From positions 68,860 through 132,859 of the forward strand of contig JBEKKS010000007.1 in NCBI GenBank assembly GCA_050010595.1: a DNA stretch of 64,000 bases, given 5' to 3'. Shown piece by piece: positions 47,882 to 56,798 of the stretch; position 1 is the stretch's first letter; each line of letters begins with the position of its first letter. Under the pieces are notes generated by a model. The model made no database searches. It was given only the letters and a program-made list of their open reading frames with translations, and was not told the origin of the DNA. The position numbers and the translations under genes were made by a program. The stretch comes from Palsa-513 sp050010595. GTDB taxonomy: Bacteria > Actinomycetota > Thermoleophilia > Solirubrobacterales > Solirubrobacteraceae.

Positions 47882-49432
47882 ATGTTCTTTGTGAAGTACG
47901 CCTTCTCGGAGCTGCGCCGCAGGCGCGGGCGTACGATTCTCACCGCGCTCGGCATCGCCGTCGGCGTTGCGGTCGTGGTGATGGTGAGTGGCCTGACGAC
48001 GGGCCTCAACAACGCTCAGGCGAAGGTGCTCAAGCCGCTGACGGGCGTCGGCACCGACATGTCTGTCACGCGTCCGCTGAAGATCAGCACGAGCGGCGGC
48101 AGCGCGTTCGCCTCGCTCGCACCCAGCGAGCGCCGGCAGCTGCGCAACGAGGCGGGGCGCAGCTCCGGCTTCAACTTCTCCTCGCTCAAGCCGGGCGCGA
48201 AGATCGACACCGACACCCTGGCTCCCGGCGCGAACCTCACCTTCTCCTCCGGCGAGCTGTCGAAGCTCAGCAAGATCTCGGGCGTTCAGGCGGTCGCCGG
48301 CTCGCTGACGCTCACCGACCGCCACATCTCGGGCACGATCCCGAAGATCAGCATTCACCAGACCTACACGCCCGGATCAACGCACCACTTCAGCTTCGGC
48401 GGCGGTACCGGTAGGCGCCGGCGCGGCGGCGGCAGCTTCGCGTACTTCGTCCCCGGCGGCTACAGCAAGGCGAGCGGCAGCTTCGGCGGCGGCGCGATCA
48501 GCACGACGTCCTCGACGATCACCGGTATCGACGCGTCCAAGCCGTCGCTCGCCCAGGTGACGCCGAGCCAGATCGTCAAGGGCAGCTACTTCACGACCTC
48601 CGGCAGCGCCTACCAGGCGGTCGTCTCGCAGGCGTACGCGAACTCGGACAGCCTCAAGGTAGGGTCGAAGCTGACCATCGGCGGCAAGACGTTCACGGTC
48701 ATCGGCGTGGCCTCCTCGCCGCTCGGCGGTACCGCAAGCGACGTCTACGTGAAGCTCGCGACGCTGCAGGACCTGGCCGGCTACAAGGGCCAGATCGACA
48801 CCGCCGAGGTCCAGGCATCGAGCGCCGGCCAGGTGGGCAGCGTCTCATCGACGATCTCGAAGAGCTTCGCCAGCTCGTCGGTTACGACCGCCTCAGACCT
48901 TGCGGGGCGCGTGACCGGCTCGCTCGGTGATGCGAAGAACCTCACGCACAACCTCGGCGGCGCGCTCGAGATCGTCGGCCTGGTTGCGGCGGTGCTGCTC
49001 GCGACGCTGCTGATGCTCTCATCGGTCGCTCGGCGCGTACGCGAGATCGGCACGCTCAAGGCTGTCGGCTGGTCGCGCTTCCAGGTGGTTCGCCAGATTT
49101 GCAGCGAAGCGCTCGGCCAGGGGATCCTTGGCGGCGTCCTCGGCGTGATCATCGGCCTTGTCGGCATCGCCGTGCTGAACGCCGTCGGCTGGACGCTGAA
49201 GGCCACGGTTCCTGCGGCGAGCAGCTCCGGCGGGGCGTTCGGCTTCGGCGCACTCAGCCAGAGCGCGATCACCGCCGGCACCACGGCGGTCAAGATCACG
49301 GCGGTCGCGAGCGTCGCGCTTGTCGCCGTCGCGGTCGGTCTCGCTCTGCTCGCGAGCTTGGTCGCCGGCGCCGTCGCCAGCTTCCGTGCGGCCCGGCTGC
49401 GTCCCGCGGCAGCGCTGCGGACGATCGAATAG
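47882..49432 (+). CDS. MacB/FtsX-like ABC transporter permease
   Basis: 516 residues. A first membrane segment (about residues 18-40, after RRRRGRTI) is followed by a long extracytoplasmic MacB-type domain rich in Gly/Ser. Three C-terminal membrane segments form the FtsX domain (LLATLLMLSSVARRVREIGT, LKAVGWSRFQVVRQICSEAL). It is the membrane half of a lipoprotein-, peptide- or drug-exporting mechanotransmission ABC system. The ATPase gene follows after 32 bp. No HlyD-type adaptor is adjacent. Confidence 0.92.
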   Translation: MFFVKYAFSELRRRRGRTILTALGIAVGVAVVVMVSGLTTGLNNAQAKVLKPLTGVGTDMSVTRPLKISTSGGSAFASLAPSERRQLRNEAGRSSGFNFSSLKPGAKIDTDTLAPGANLTFSSGELSKLSKISGVQAVAGSLTLTDRHISGTIPKISIHQTYTPGSTHHFSFGGGTGRRRRGGGSFAYFVPGGYSKASGSFGGGAISTTSSTITGIDASKPSLAQVTPSQIVKGSYFTTSGSAYQAVVSQAYANSDSLKVGSKLTIGGKTFTVIGVASSPLGGTASDVYVKLATLQDLAGYKGQIDTAEVQASSAGQVGSVSSTISKSFASSSVTTASDLAGRVTGSLGDAKNLTHNLGGALEIVGLVAAVLLATLLMLSSVARRVREIGTLKAVGWSRFQVVRQICSEALGQGILGGVLGVIIGLVGIAVLNAVGWTLKATVPAASSSGGAFGFGALSQSAITAGTTAVKITAVASVALVAVAVGLALLASLVAGAVASFRAARLRPAAALRTIE

Positions 49433-49464
49433 CTACGGCCCTCAACCTCAGGACGACAACGAAC

Positions 49465-50232
49465 ATGGCACAGGAAACCCCAGTGCAGGCGAGTGCTCCG
49501 GCGCCCGAGCTGAAGGAGTCGGTTTACGAGCTGACCGCAGTCAGCAAGGTCTATGGCTCGGGCAACACGATGGTTCGCGCGCTCGACGAGATCGACATGA
49601 CGGTTGCGCCGGGGGAGTTCGTGGCGATCATCGGCGCCAGCGGCTCGGGCAAGACGACGCTCTTGCAGTTGCTCGGCGCACTCGACCGGCCGACCAGTGG
49701 GCGCATCCTGCTGGGCGGGCAGGACCTGACGAAGCTCGGCGAGCGTGAGCTCAGCCGGCTGCGGCGCGAGGAGATCGGCTTCGTCTTCCAGCAGTTCAAC
49801 CTGATTCCGACGCTCACAGCCGCCGGCAACATCGAGGCGGCGCTCGCGACCGGGGACGGCAGTGCTCGCCAGAACGGCGACCGCGTCGCCGAGCTGCTCG
49901 ACGTCGTCGGCCTCACGGGCCGCGGTCACCACCTGCCCTCGCAGCTCTCCGGCGGCGAGCAGCAGCGCGTCGCGATCGCGCGCTCGCTCGCCAACGACCC
50001 GAGCGTGCTGCTCGCAGACGAGCCGACCGGGAACCTCGACACGACGACCGGCGAGGAGCTACTCGCCGAGCTCGAGCGGCTCGTCGCCGAACGTCACCTG
50101 ACGCTCGTCCTGATCACGCACGAGCCGGCGATCGCCGCGGCCGCGCAGCGCACGATTCGCCTGCAGGACGGTCGCATCGTCGACGAGCCGGTCGCCGCGA
50201 AGCCGCGCCGGACGCGGCGCAAGCCCGCCTAG
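49465..50232 (+). CDS. MacB/LolD-like ABC transporter ATPase
   Basis: 255 residues from the ATG at 49465. Walker A is GASGSGKTT, Q-loop FVFQQFNLIPTL, signature QLSGGEQQRVAIARSLAN, Walker B VLLADEPTGNLD, and H-loop LITHEP. The Ala/Pro-rich N-terminus of about 20 residues and the basic C-terminus are extra. It pairs with the preceding permease. Confidence 0.95.
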   Translation: MAQETPVQASAPAPELKESVYELTAVSKVYGSGNTMVRALDEIDMTVAPGEFVAIIGASGSGKTTLLQLLGALDRPTSGRILLGGQDLTKLGERELSRLRREEIGFVFQQFNLIPTLTAAGNIEAALATGDGSARQNGDRVAELLDVVGLTGRGHHLPSQLSGGEQQRVAIARSLANDPSVLLADEPTGNLDTTTGEELLAELERLVAERHLTLVLITHEPAIAAAAQRTIRLQDGRIVDEPVAAKPRRTRRKPA

Positions 50233-50324
50233 CTTTCCTGGCACCAGCGTCGCGGCGCCCGACGGTATCGTGTCCGTGTGCGCAAGGCCGTCGTCTCCGC
50301 CAGCGATCTGGTCGCAGGCTGACA

Positions 50325-51485
50325 GTGCTTGCGAGGCCGTTGCGGCGAGCATTCGTCGTCGTGCTCGATGCATGCGGTATCGGCGCGCTGCCTGATGCGG
50401 AGCTCTACGGCGACGCCGGCACGAACACGCTCGCGCATGTCGCGCAGCTCGCCGGCGGCCTCGAGCTCCCCGTCCTCGGCGCGCTCGGCCTCGGCTCGAT
50501 CCTGCCGCTCCGTGGCATCCCACCGTCGCGCGAGCCGGTGCTGCACGGCCGCCTCTGCGCGCAGGGTCCCGGCAAGGACTCGGTCGCCGGCCACTGGGAG
50601 CTGATGGGACTGGTCGCCGCGCAGGCGCCGCCCGTCTACCCGGAGGGCCTGCCGGCGGAGCTGCTCGTGCGCGTCGAGGCGGCGATCGGCGCCCCGGTGA
50701 TCTGTAACCGACCCGCCAACGGCGTCGCCGCGATCGAGCGCTACGGCGCCGAGCACCTCGCGAGCGGGCGCCCGATCCTCTACACGTCGGCGGACTCGGT
50801 CGTCCAGATCGCCTGCCACAGCTCGGTCATGGCGGTTGACGAGCTGTACGAGGTCTGCGCGCGCGTGCGCGAGGAGGTCAGTGTCGGGCGCGTGATCGCG
50901 AGGCCGTTCGAGGGTCAGCCTGGCAGCTTCGAGCGTACGCTCGGCCGGCGCGACCTTGCGCTGGAGCCGCCGGCGTGCAGCTATCTCGACGCGCTGCAAG
51001 GCGCCGGCGTAGCGGTGCACAGCGTCGGCAAGGTGCACGACCTGTTTGCGGGCCGCGGGATCGACGAGGCCCACCCCGGGGCGAGCAACGCGCAGGCGAT
51101 CACGAGCATCGACGGGCTCATCGGTTCGCTGGATGCCGGTCTCGTCTTCGCGAACCTGATCGAGACCGATCAGCGCTACGGCCATCGCAAGGACGTCGCC
51201 GGCTTTCACGCCGCGCTGCGCGCGATTGACGCGGCGATCGCCAACTGGCTGGCACGGCTACGGTCCGAAGACATGCTCGTCATCACCGCCGACCACGGCT
51301 GCGACCCGGCGGCGGCGCACAGCGACCACACGCGCGAGAGCGTGCCGCTGCTCGCGAGCTTCGCGACGCACGGTGGGCGCCGCCACGACGGCTCCCTCGC
51401 GGACGTTGGGGCGTCGGTCTACGACTGGCTCGTCGGCGCGTCCGCGCCCGAGCTTGCGGGAAGGTCGTTCGTGCCCGATGCCTGA
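50325..51485 (+). CDS. deoB: Phosphopentomutase
   Basis: 386 residues from a GTG at 50325. Alkaline-phosphatase superfamily features: metal Asp in VVVLDACGIGALPD, GTNTLAHV with the phospho-Thr region, DSVAGHWELMGL, and the metal cluster ITADHGCDPAAAHSDHTRES. It interconverts (deoxy)ribose 1- and 5-phosphates in nucleoside salvage. The stop lies 8 bp inside the mutM start. Confidence 0.94.
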   Translation: MLARPLRRAFVVVLDACGIGALPDAELYGDAGTNTLAHVAQLAGGLELPVLGALGLGSILPLRGIPPSREPVLHGRLCAQGPGKDSVAGHWELMGLVAAQAPPVYPEGLPAELLVRVEAAIGAPVICNRPANGVAAIERYGAEHLASGRPILYTSADSVVQIACHSSVMAVDELYEVCARVREEVSVGRVIARPFEGQPGSFERTLGRRDLALEPPACSYLDALQGAGVAVHSVGKVHDLFAGRGIDEAHPGASNAQAITSIDGLIGSLDAGLVFANLIETDQRYGHRKDVAGFHAALRAIDAAIANWLARLRSEDMLVITADHGCDPAAAHSDHTRESVPLLASFATHGGRRHDGSLADVGASVYDWLVGASAPELAGRSFVPDA

Positions 51486-52320
51486 GCTACCGGAGGTCGA
51501 GACGATCCGCGGCCAGCTTGCGCCCGTGGTCGAAGGCCGGCGGATCCGCGAGATCGACGTGAGCGACCCTCGCTGGTCGATGCCGCTGGCGCCGGTCGAG
51601 CTGTCCGACGCGGTCCGTGGCCGCACCGTCGTGCGCCTCGCGCGCCAGGGCAAGTACCTCGACTGGCAGCTGAGCGGAGAGCTGCACCTGCTGATGCACC
51701 TGCGGATGACCGGCACTCTCCTGCTCGACCCGCCGGCGCCGCCGCCCTACTCGCGCGTGCGAATCGAGCTGGACGACCACACGCTGTACTTCAGTGACCC
51801 GCGCCGCTTCGGCACCGGCCAGCTCGTCGCCGGCGATAGCGAGCTCGAGCGCTTCTTCTCGACGCGCCTCGGCATCGAGCCGTTCGACGAGCGCTTCGAC
51901 GGGCGACTGCTGCGCGAGCTCGCGCGAGGGCGCCGCGGCCCGATCAAGTCGTTCCTGCTCGACCAGCGCAACGTCGCGGGGATCGGCAACATCTACGCCG
52001 ACGAGGCGCTGTTTCGAGCAGGCGTTCATCCGCTTCGCCCGGCCGGCAGCCTGCGCCCCAAGCAGCACGAGCTGCTCGCCCAGTCGATCCGTGAGGTGCT
52101 CGCGGCCGGCATCGATGCGCGTGGCGCGTCGATCGACGACTTCCGCCATCTCGACGGGGCACGCGGCAGCTTTCAGGACCGGTTCCTCGTCCACCGCCGC
52201 GAAGGCGAGCCCTGCCCGAACTGCGGTCGCGCGATCTCCAAGCTCACGGTCGGCGGCCGCGGTACGTACGTCTGCCGGCACTGCCAGCCCGCGCCGCGGC
52301 GGGCTCGCCAGCGACGCTAG
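51478..52320 (+). CDS. mutM: Formamidopyrimidine-DNA glycosylase
   Basis: 280 residues. The N-terminus MPELPEVETIRGQL gives the catalytic Pro2 and Glu3. Middle motifs are LLMHLRMTG and the helix-two-turn-helix with QRNVAGIGNIYADEALF. The C-terminal zinc finger GEPCPNCGRAISKLTVGGRG ... CRHC is intact. It excises oxidised purines. The gene overlaps deoB by 8 bp and the convergent glutaredoxin by 4 bp. Confidence 0.95.
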   Translation: MPELPEVETIRGQLAPVVEGRRIREIDVSDPRWSMPLAPVELSDAVRGRTVVRLARQGKYLDWQLSGELHLLMHLRMTGTLLLDPPAPPPYSRVRIELDDHTLYFSDPRRFGTGQLVAGDSELERFFSTRLGIEPFDERFDGRLLRELARGRRGPIKSFLLDQRNVAGIGNIYADEALFRAGVHPLRPAGSLRPKQHELLAQSIREVLAAGIDARGASIDDFRHLDGARGSFQDRFLVHRREGEPCPNCGRAISKLTVGGRGTYVCRHCQPAPRRARQRR

Positions 52321-52574
52321 GCGGCGCTCAGCAGCTCCCTCAGGCGGCCCGACTGATCTGCTTCACGCAGCTCCATGAAGCCACCTACGAGCTCGCCATC
52401 GATGATCACCTGGGGGAAGGTCATCATCCCGGTCTGCTCGACGAGCTTCGCGCGGCCGTCGGCGTCCCTGTCGAGGTTGATCTCCTCGAAGCGCGCGCCA
52501 CGCTTTGACAGAAGCGCCTTGGCCTGGCTGCAAAACGGGCAAGGAGTCGTCGTATAGACGGTGATCTGTGGCAT
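52317..52574 (-). CDS. Glutaredoxin
   Basis: 85 residues, standard GrxC size. The dithiol active site is CPFC (residues 12-15), cis-Pro in MTFPQVII, and the glutathione-binding GGFMELREAD. It reduces protein disulphides or glutathione-like mixed disulphides. It is convergent with mutM and divergent from recO, with 65 bp between the starts. Confidence 0.94.
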   Translation of the reverse strand: MPQITVYTTTPCPFCSQAKALLSKRGARFEEINLDRDADGRAKLVEQTGMMTFPQVIIDGELVGGFMELREADQSGRLRELLSAA

Positions 52575-52639
52575 TACTTCACAAAAGATAGCAACTTCGT
52601 GATGCGTCTCACGTCGCGGCGGTCGCGTACTCTCGGTGG

Positions 52640-53362
52640 ATGGCCGGACCGCTCAAGACAGACGCGATCGTGCTGCGCTCGCTGCGCTACGGCGAGGCCG
52701 ATCGGATCCTTCACCTCTACACGCCGCATCGCGGGCGGATCGGCGCGATCGCCAAAGGCGTGCGGCGCACACGCAGCCGCTTCGGCGGGCGGCTCGAGCC
52801 GTTCACGCGCGTCCGCCTGATCTGCCATGAGGGCCGCGGCGAGCTGCTCACGATCACTGGCGTCGAGACGCTCGACGCGCACGCGTCGCTGCGCGACCAC
52901 GCGACGACGCTCGACTTCGCCGCTCGCGCATGCGATGCCCTGTCCCGGATCTTCGAGACCGAGGACCCGCACCCCGAGGTCTACAACCTGCTCGCCAACG
53001 AGCTCGCGCTGCTCGCTACCGATCCGCAGCAGGCAAGCCACGCCAACGCTCTCGCCTTCCGGCTGAAGCTGCTCGTCGCCGCCGGCCTCGCGCCCGCGCT
53101 CGGCTCCTGCGCTTCATGCGGTGCGCTCGAGAACATCGCCGGTTACTCGGCGGCGGCCGGCGGCGTCGTCTGCAGCGCCTGCGAGGCGGGCTCGTTCCCG
53201 TTCGGGGCGGAGACCTACGAGTTCATGACGCAGGCGCTCGCGCGCCCGCTCGCGCAAGCGCCCGCCGGCTCGCCGCTCGCGCTGCGCGAAGCCGAGCGCG
53301 CGATCGGCGAAACGCTCGAGCACCATCATCACCTGCACCTGCGCGCTGCGGTGGCACGATGA
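52640..53362 (+). CDS. recO: DNA repair protein RecO
   Basis: 240 residues. The N-terminal OB fold (LKTDAIVLRSLRYGEADRIL, then GRIGAIAKGVRR) is followed by a helical domain. The zinc-binding pattern has CASC near residue 156 and CSAC about 20 residues later. It mediates RecA loading with RecR. It overlaps the dgt start by 4 bp. Confidence 0.94.
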   Translation: MAGPLKTDAIVLRSLRYGEADRILHLYTPHRGRIGAIAKGVRRTRSRFGGRLEPFTRVRLICHEGRGELLTITGVETLDAHASLRDHATTLDFAARACDALSRIFETEDPHPEVYNLLANELALLATDPQQASHANALAFRLKLLVAAGLAPALGSCASCGALENIAGYSAAAGGVVCSACEAGSFPFGAETYEFMTQALARPLAQAPAGSPLALREAERAIGETLEHHHHLHLRAAVAR

Positions 53363-54375
53363 GCGTTGTTGTCGCCGAGCGCTTCGCGGCGCTCCAGATC
53401 GAGCGCGAGGAGCGCGAGCTCGCGCCAGCGGCCGCCCGCTCCTATCCGGCCCACCGTCTTCGCGAAGAAGAAGACTGCGCCCTGCGCACACCGCTCCAAA
53501 GAGACCGCGACAGAATCGTGCACAGCAAGGCGTTTCGGCGCCTCAAGCACAAGACCCAGGTCTTCGTTGCGCCACAGGGCGACCACTACCGGACCAGGTT
53601 GACGCACACGCTCGAGGTGACCGGGATCTCGCGCACCGTCGCGCGGGCGCTGCGTCTCAACGAGGACCTCGTCGAGGCGATCGGGGTCGGCCACGATCTC
53701 GGCCACCCGCCGTTCGGGCACATCGGCGAGGATGTGCTCGACCGCTGCCTGCGCGAGCGCTTCGGCGGCCACTTCCACCACTGGGAGCAGTCGCTGCGCG
53801 TCGTCGACGTGCTCGAGCGCGATGGTGCCGGGCTCAACCTGACGCTCGACGTTCGCGACGGAATCCTCGGACATTCCGGACGCGCTGCAATGCCGAAGAC
53901 GCTCGAGGGTGCGATCGTACGGATCACTGATCGCTTCGCCTACCTCAACCACGACATCGACGATGCGCTGCGTGCGGGTGTGCTGTCCGAGGGTGACCTG
54001 CCGCGCGCCGCGATCGCGGTCCTCGGCGACAGCGGATCGCGGCGGATCGACGCGCTCGTGCACGACCTCGTCGAGCACTCCGAGCGGGCGGGGGAGATCG
54101 TTCAGGGCGAGGAGGCTGCGGCCGCGATGGCGGCGTTGCGCGACTTCATGTTCGAGCGGGTGTATCTCGGCGAGGTCGCGCGGCGCGAGCACGGGAAGGT
54201 CGAGCGCGTGATCCGGACGCTCTTCGAGCACTACTGCGAGCACCCCGAGGAGCTGCCGGCGAGCTTGGACGGAGAGCTCGCGACGCGTGTCAGCGACTAC
54301 ATATCCGGCATGACCGACCGCTACTGCATCCGCGCGTTCGAGGCGCTCGCGGTCCCGCGCGCGTTCGACAGGTAG
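53359..54375 (+). CDS. dgt: dGTP triphosphohydrolase-like HD protein
   Basis: 338 residues from the ATG at 53359. HD-domain metal ligands: H in TRLTHTLEVTGI, HD in GVGHDLGHPPFGHIGE, and D in FAYLNHDIDDAL. RIVHSKAFRRLKHKTQVF is the typical dGTPase-type lead-in. It hydrolyses dNTPs to nucleoside and triphosphate. recO-dgt-dnaG is a familiar actinobacterial order, and the stop overlaps the dnaG GTG by 1 bp. Confidence 0.94.
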   Translation: MSVVVAERFAALQIEREERELAPAAARSYPAHRLREEEDCALRTPLQRDRDRIVHSKAFRRLKHKTQVFVAPQGDHYRTRLTHTLEVTGISRTVARALRLNEDLVEAIGVGHDLGHPPFGHIGEDVLDRCLRERFGGHFHHWEQSLRVVDVLERDGAGLNLTLDVRDGILGHSGRAAMPKTLEGAIVRITDRFAYLNHDIDDALRAGVLSEGDLPRAAIAVLGDSGSRRIDALVHDLVEHSERAGEIVQGEEAAAAMAALRDFMFERVYLGEVARREHGKVERVIRTLFEHYCEHPEELPASLDGELATRVSDYISGMTDRYCIRAFEALAVPRAFDR

Positions 54376-56150
54376 TGCCTCGCTACACCGACGAGAGCCG
54401 CGATCGCGTGCGCGAAGCGGTCGACATCCTCGACCTGATCGGCACGCGCACGGAGCTGCGCCGGGCCGGTGTTGACGCCTACAGCGGCCTGTGCCCGTTT
54501 CACGAGGAGCGCACGCCGTCCTTCAGCGTCACTCCGTCGAAGAAGGTCTACTACTGCTTCGGTTGCCAAGCATCGGGCGACGTCTTCACGTTCGTACGCG
54601 AGACGCAGGGGTTCGACTTCGTCGGCGCGCTCGAGTGGCTCGCCGACCGCTACAACGTGCCGCTCGAGCTGGCCGAGGAGAACCCGCGCGCGGCCGAGCG
54701 CCGCCGGCGCCACGACCGCCTGCGCGAGCTGCTCGAGCGGGCGTGCGCCTACTACGAGCGCTGCCTGTGGGAGTCCCCGGAGGCGGCGCGGGCGCGCGAG
54801 TACCTTGCCGCGCGCGGCCTCGACGAAGCGGTTCTGCGCACGTTTCGCGTCGGTTGGGCGCCGAGCGCGTGGGACCGCGTCCTGCTCGCCTCGCGCCGCG
54901 GCGGCTTCAGCGAGCGCGAGCTGCTGGACGCCGGGCTCGTGCAGCGCTCCGCCGAGTCGCCCGGTCGCGTCTACGACCGTTTCCGCGCGCGGATCACCTT
55001 CCCGCTATGCGACCGGCGCGGGCGCGTCGTCGGCTTCGGCGCGCGGACGATGAAGACCGGCGAGCCGGCGAAGTACCTCAACAGCGCCGAGAACGAGATC
55101 TTCCACAAGCGCGAGCAGCTGTTCGGCCTGCACCTCGCGAGCGCTGCGGCAGCGAAGGCCGGGCGCGTCGTGCTTTGCGAGGGCTACACCGACGTGATCG
55201 CTATGCATCAGGCGGGCGTCACCAACTGCGTCGGGCTGATGGGCACGGCGCTGACCGACGAGCAGCTCAAGCTGCTCGCGGACCTCGCGCCGACCGTCGT
55301 CCTCGCACTCGACGCCGACGGTGCGGGTCGGGCGGCGATGCTCAAGGCAGCGAGCGCGATCGGCGCGCGGGAGCGCATCGAGCTGCGCGTCGCGCCGCTG
55401 GCGCCCGGTAGCGACCCCGCCGACGTGCTCGAGCGCGACGGTCCGGCAGGGCTGCCCGCGCTCGTCGACGGCGCGGTCGCATTCGTGCGCTTCCGCGTCG
55501 AGCGGATCCTCGCCTCGGGCGACGGAGCCACCCCGGAGGGACGCGACAGGATGCTTGCCGAGCTGGCGCCGGTGTTTGCGCAGCTCGGGCTCGGCGCGAT
55601 GCGCGAGGACCTCGAGCGCGAGGTCGCGGCACGGCTCGGGGTCTCCGAGCGGACCGTGGAGACGCTGCTCGCCGCGAGCGCCGGCGCAGATCGCAGACCA
55701 GCCGCGCAGGCCCTCGCCGCACCGCCCCACCCAGGCGAGCGGATGGAGCGCGCGTTCCTCGAGCTTTGCATCGCGCTGCCTGACGCGGGCGCGCCGCTGC
55801 TCGGCAAGCTCGACCTGGACGCGCTCTTCGCGAGTCAGCTGACGCGCCGCGCGGCGCAGCGCCTGCACGAGCGCATCGACACGTCGCCGAGCGAGCCCGA
55901 CGACGCCGAGCTCGCACGCCTGCTCACCGAGCTGGCCGTGCGCGCGAGCACGCTCGAAGCGACCCCCGCGCAGCTCGAGGTGGCGCGCCGCCAACTCGAA
56001 CTGGCCCGGATCGGACGCGCGATCGACGCGGCGCGCACCGGCGAGTCCGGCAGCATCGAGCAGCTAGCGCGCGAGCGGTCGGAGCTCCAGGAGGAGATCG
56101 GCGACTGGGTGCTGCGCGCGCTCGAGGAGACCGGAGCGCGAGCAGGTTAG
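54375..56150 (+). CDS. dnaG: DNA primase
   Basis: 591 residues from a GTG at 54375. The N-terminal zinc ribbon has CPFHEERTPSF near residues 40-50 and YYCFGC about 20 residues later. The core shows YDRFRARITFPL and GFGARTMKTGEPAKYLNS. TOPRIM has LCEGYTDVIAMHQAG near 267-281 and LALDADGAGRAAM. The C-terminal helical domain would bind DnaB. It makes RNA primers at the fork. Its start overlaps dgt. Confidence 0.96.
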   Translation: MPRYTDESRDRVREAVDILDLIGTRTELRRAGVDAYSGLCPFHEERTPSFSVTPSKKVYYCFGCQASGDVFTFVRETQGFDFVGALEWLADRYNVPLELAEENPRAAERRRRHDRLRELLERACAYYERCLWESPEAARAREYLAARGLDEAVLRTFRVGWAPSAWDRVLLASRRGGFSERELLDAGLVQRSAESPGRVYDRFRARITFPLCDRRGRVVGFGARTMKTGEPAKYLNSAENEIFHKREQLFGLHLASAAAAKAGRVVLCEGYTDVIAMHQAGVTNCVGLMGTALTDEQLKLLADLAPTVVLALDADGAGRAAMLKAASAIGARERIELRVAPLAPGSDPADVLERDGPAGLPALVDGAVAFVRFRVERILASGDGATPEGRDRMLAELAPVFAQLGLGAMREDLEREVAARLGVSERTVETLLAASAGADRRPAAQALAAPPHPGERMERAFLELCIALPDAGAPLLGKLDLDALFASQLTRRAAQRLHERIDTSPSEPDDAELARLLTELAVRASTLEATPAQLEVARRQLELARIGRAIDAARTGESGSIEQLARERSELQEEIGDWVLRALEETGARAG

Positions 56151-56173
56151 CGTCCGTCCCGGGGCGTAGCCTA

Positions 56174-56187
56174 CGAACAGGTGTTCG
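56174..56187. promoter_or_regulatory. Perfect LexA-type (SOS) box
   Basis: CGAACAGGTGTTCG fits the Gram-positive/actinobacterial LexA consensus CGAACRNRYGTTCG at every position. One further base each side (A ... T) extends the palindrome. It ends 10 bp before the ATG of the HNH gene and starts 24 bp after the dnaG stop. The placement suggests repression of the HNH gene by LexA until DNA damage. Confidence 0.8.
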
Positions 56188-56197
56188 TCTAGCCCGT

Positions 56198-56689
56198 ATG
56201 TCAATGGATGAGCGGCTCGCCCGGGGCACGAACAGCGTCCGCTACTGGCTGAAGCGTTACGGGCTCGAGACGTTCGCCACGCGCCGCCGTCGGGACGCGC
56301 TTGCCTCGCCGGATGAGACGCTGCAGATGAGTTGCCGACACCATGGTCTGACCGCGTTCAGGCGCGATCGGAACGGCCGGTAGAGGTGCCTCATCTGCCG
56401 CGCGGAGGCAGTGACGCGGCGCAGACGGAAGGTCAAGGCGATTCTCGTCGCCGAGGCTGGGGGCGCTTGCGTCATCTGCGGCTACGATCGCTATGCCGGA
56501 GCGCTTCACTTCCACCACGTTGATCCTGCGACCAAGCGATTCGACCTGAGTGCGGCCGGCTTTGCGCGCTCGCTTGAGCGTGCACGGGCCGAGGCCAGGA
56601 AGTGCGCGTTGCTTTGCTCGAACTGCCACGCCGAAGTCGAGAGCGGAAGCGTTAGGCTGTCCGCGAGCAGCGCCCTCCCGGGCCGCTGA
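56198..56689 (+). pseudogene. HNH endonuclease-like gene interrupted by an in-frame amber codon
   Basis: One frame, two segments. The first (56198-56380) reads NSVRYWLKRYGLETF then CRHHGLTAFRRDRNGR. The TAG at 56381-56383 follows, and the same frame continues RCLICRAEAVTRRRRKVKAI. An intact HNH domain comes next: CVICGYDRYAGALHFHHVDP and CALLCSNCHAEVESG. The upstream Cys/His and the CLIC pair would form one zinc knuckle split by the stop. Related genes, from memory, have Tyr or a similar residue at this point, so a single change (TAC or TAT to TAG) explains it. A GTG at 56411 could start a shorter HNH-only protein. The LexA-type box lies just upstream and tRNA-Asn 7 bp downstream. Confidence 0.75.
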
Positions 56690-56696
56690 ATCTCCT

Positions 56697-56770
56697 TCCG
56701 GGGTAGCTCAACTGGCAGACGCGCTCGACTGTTAATCGAGAGGTTGTGGGTTCGAGTCCCACCCCCGGAG
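56697..56770 (+). tRNA. tRNA-Asn (anticodon GTT)
   Basis: The 74-nt cloverleaf has acceptor TCCGGGG / CCCCGGA and discriminator G. The anticodon stem is CTCGA / TCGAG with loop CTGTTAA, giving GTT. The T arm contains GTGGG-TTCGAGT-CCCAC. CCA is not encoded. Confidence 0.95.
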
Positions 56771-56798
56771 TTGTTGTTCTGCTAGCGACCTGCGCGCC

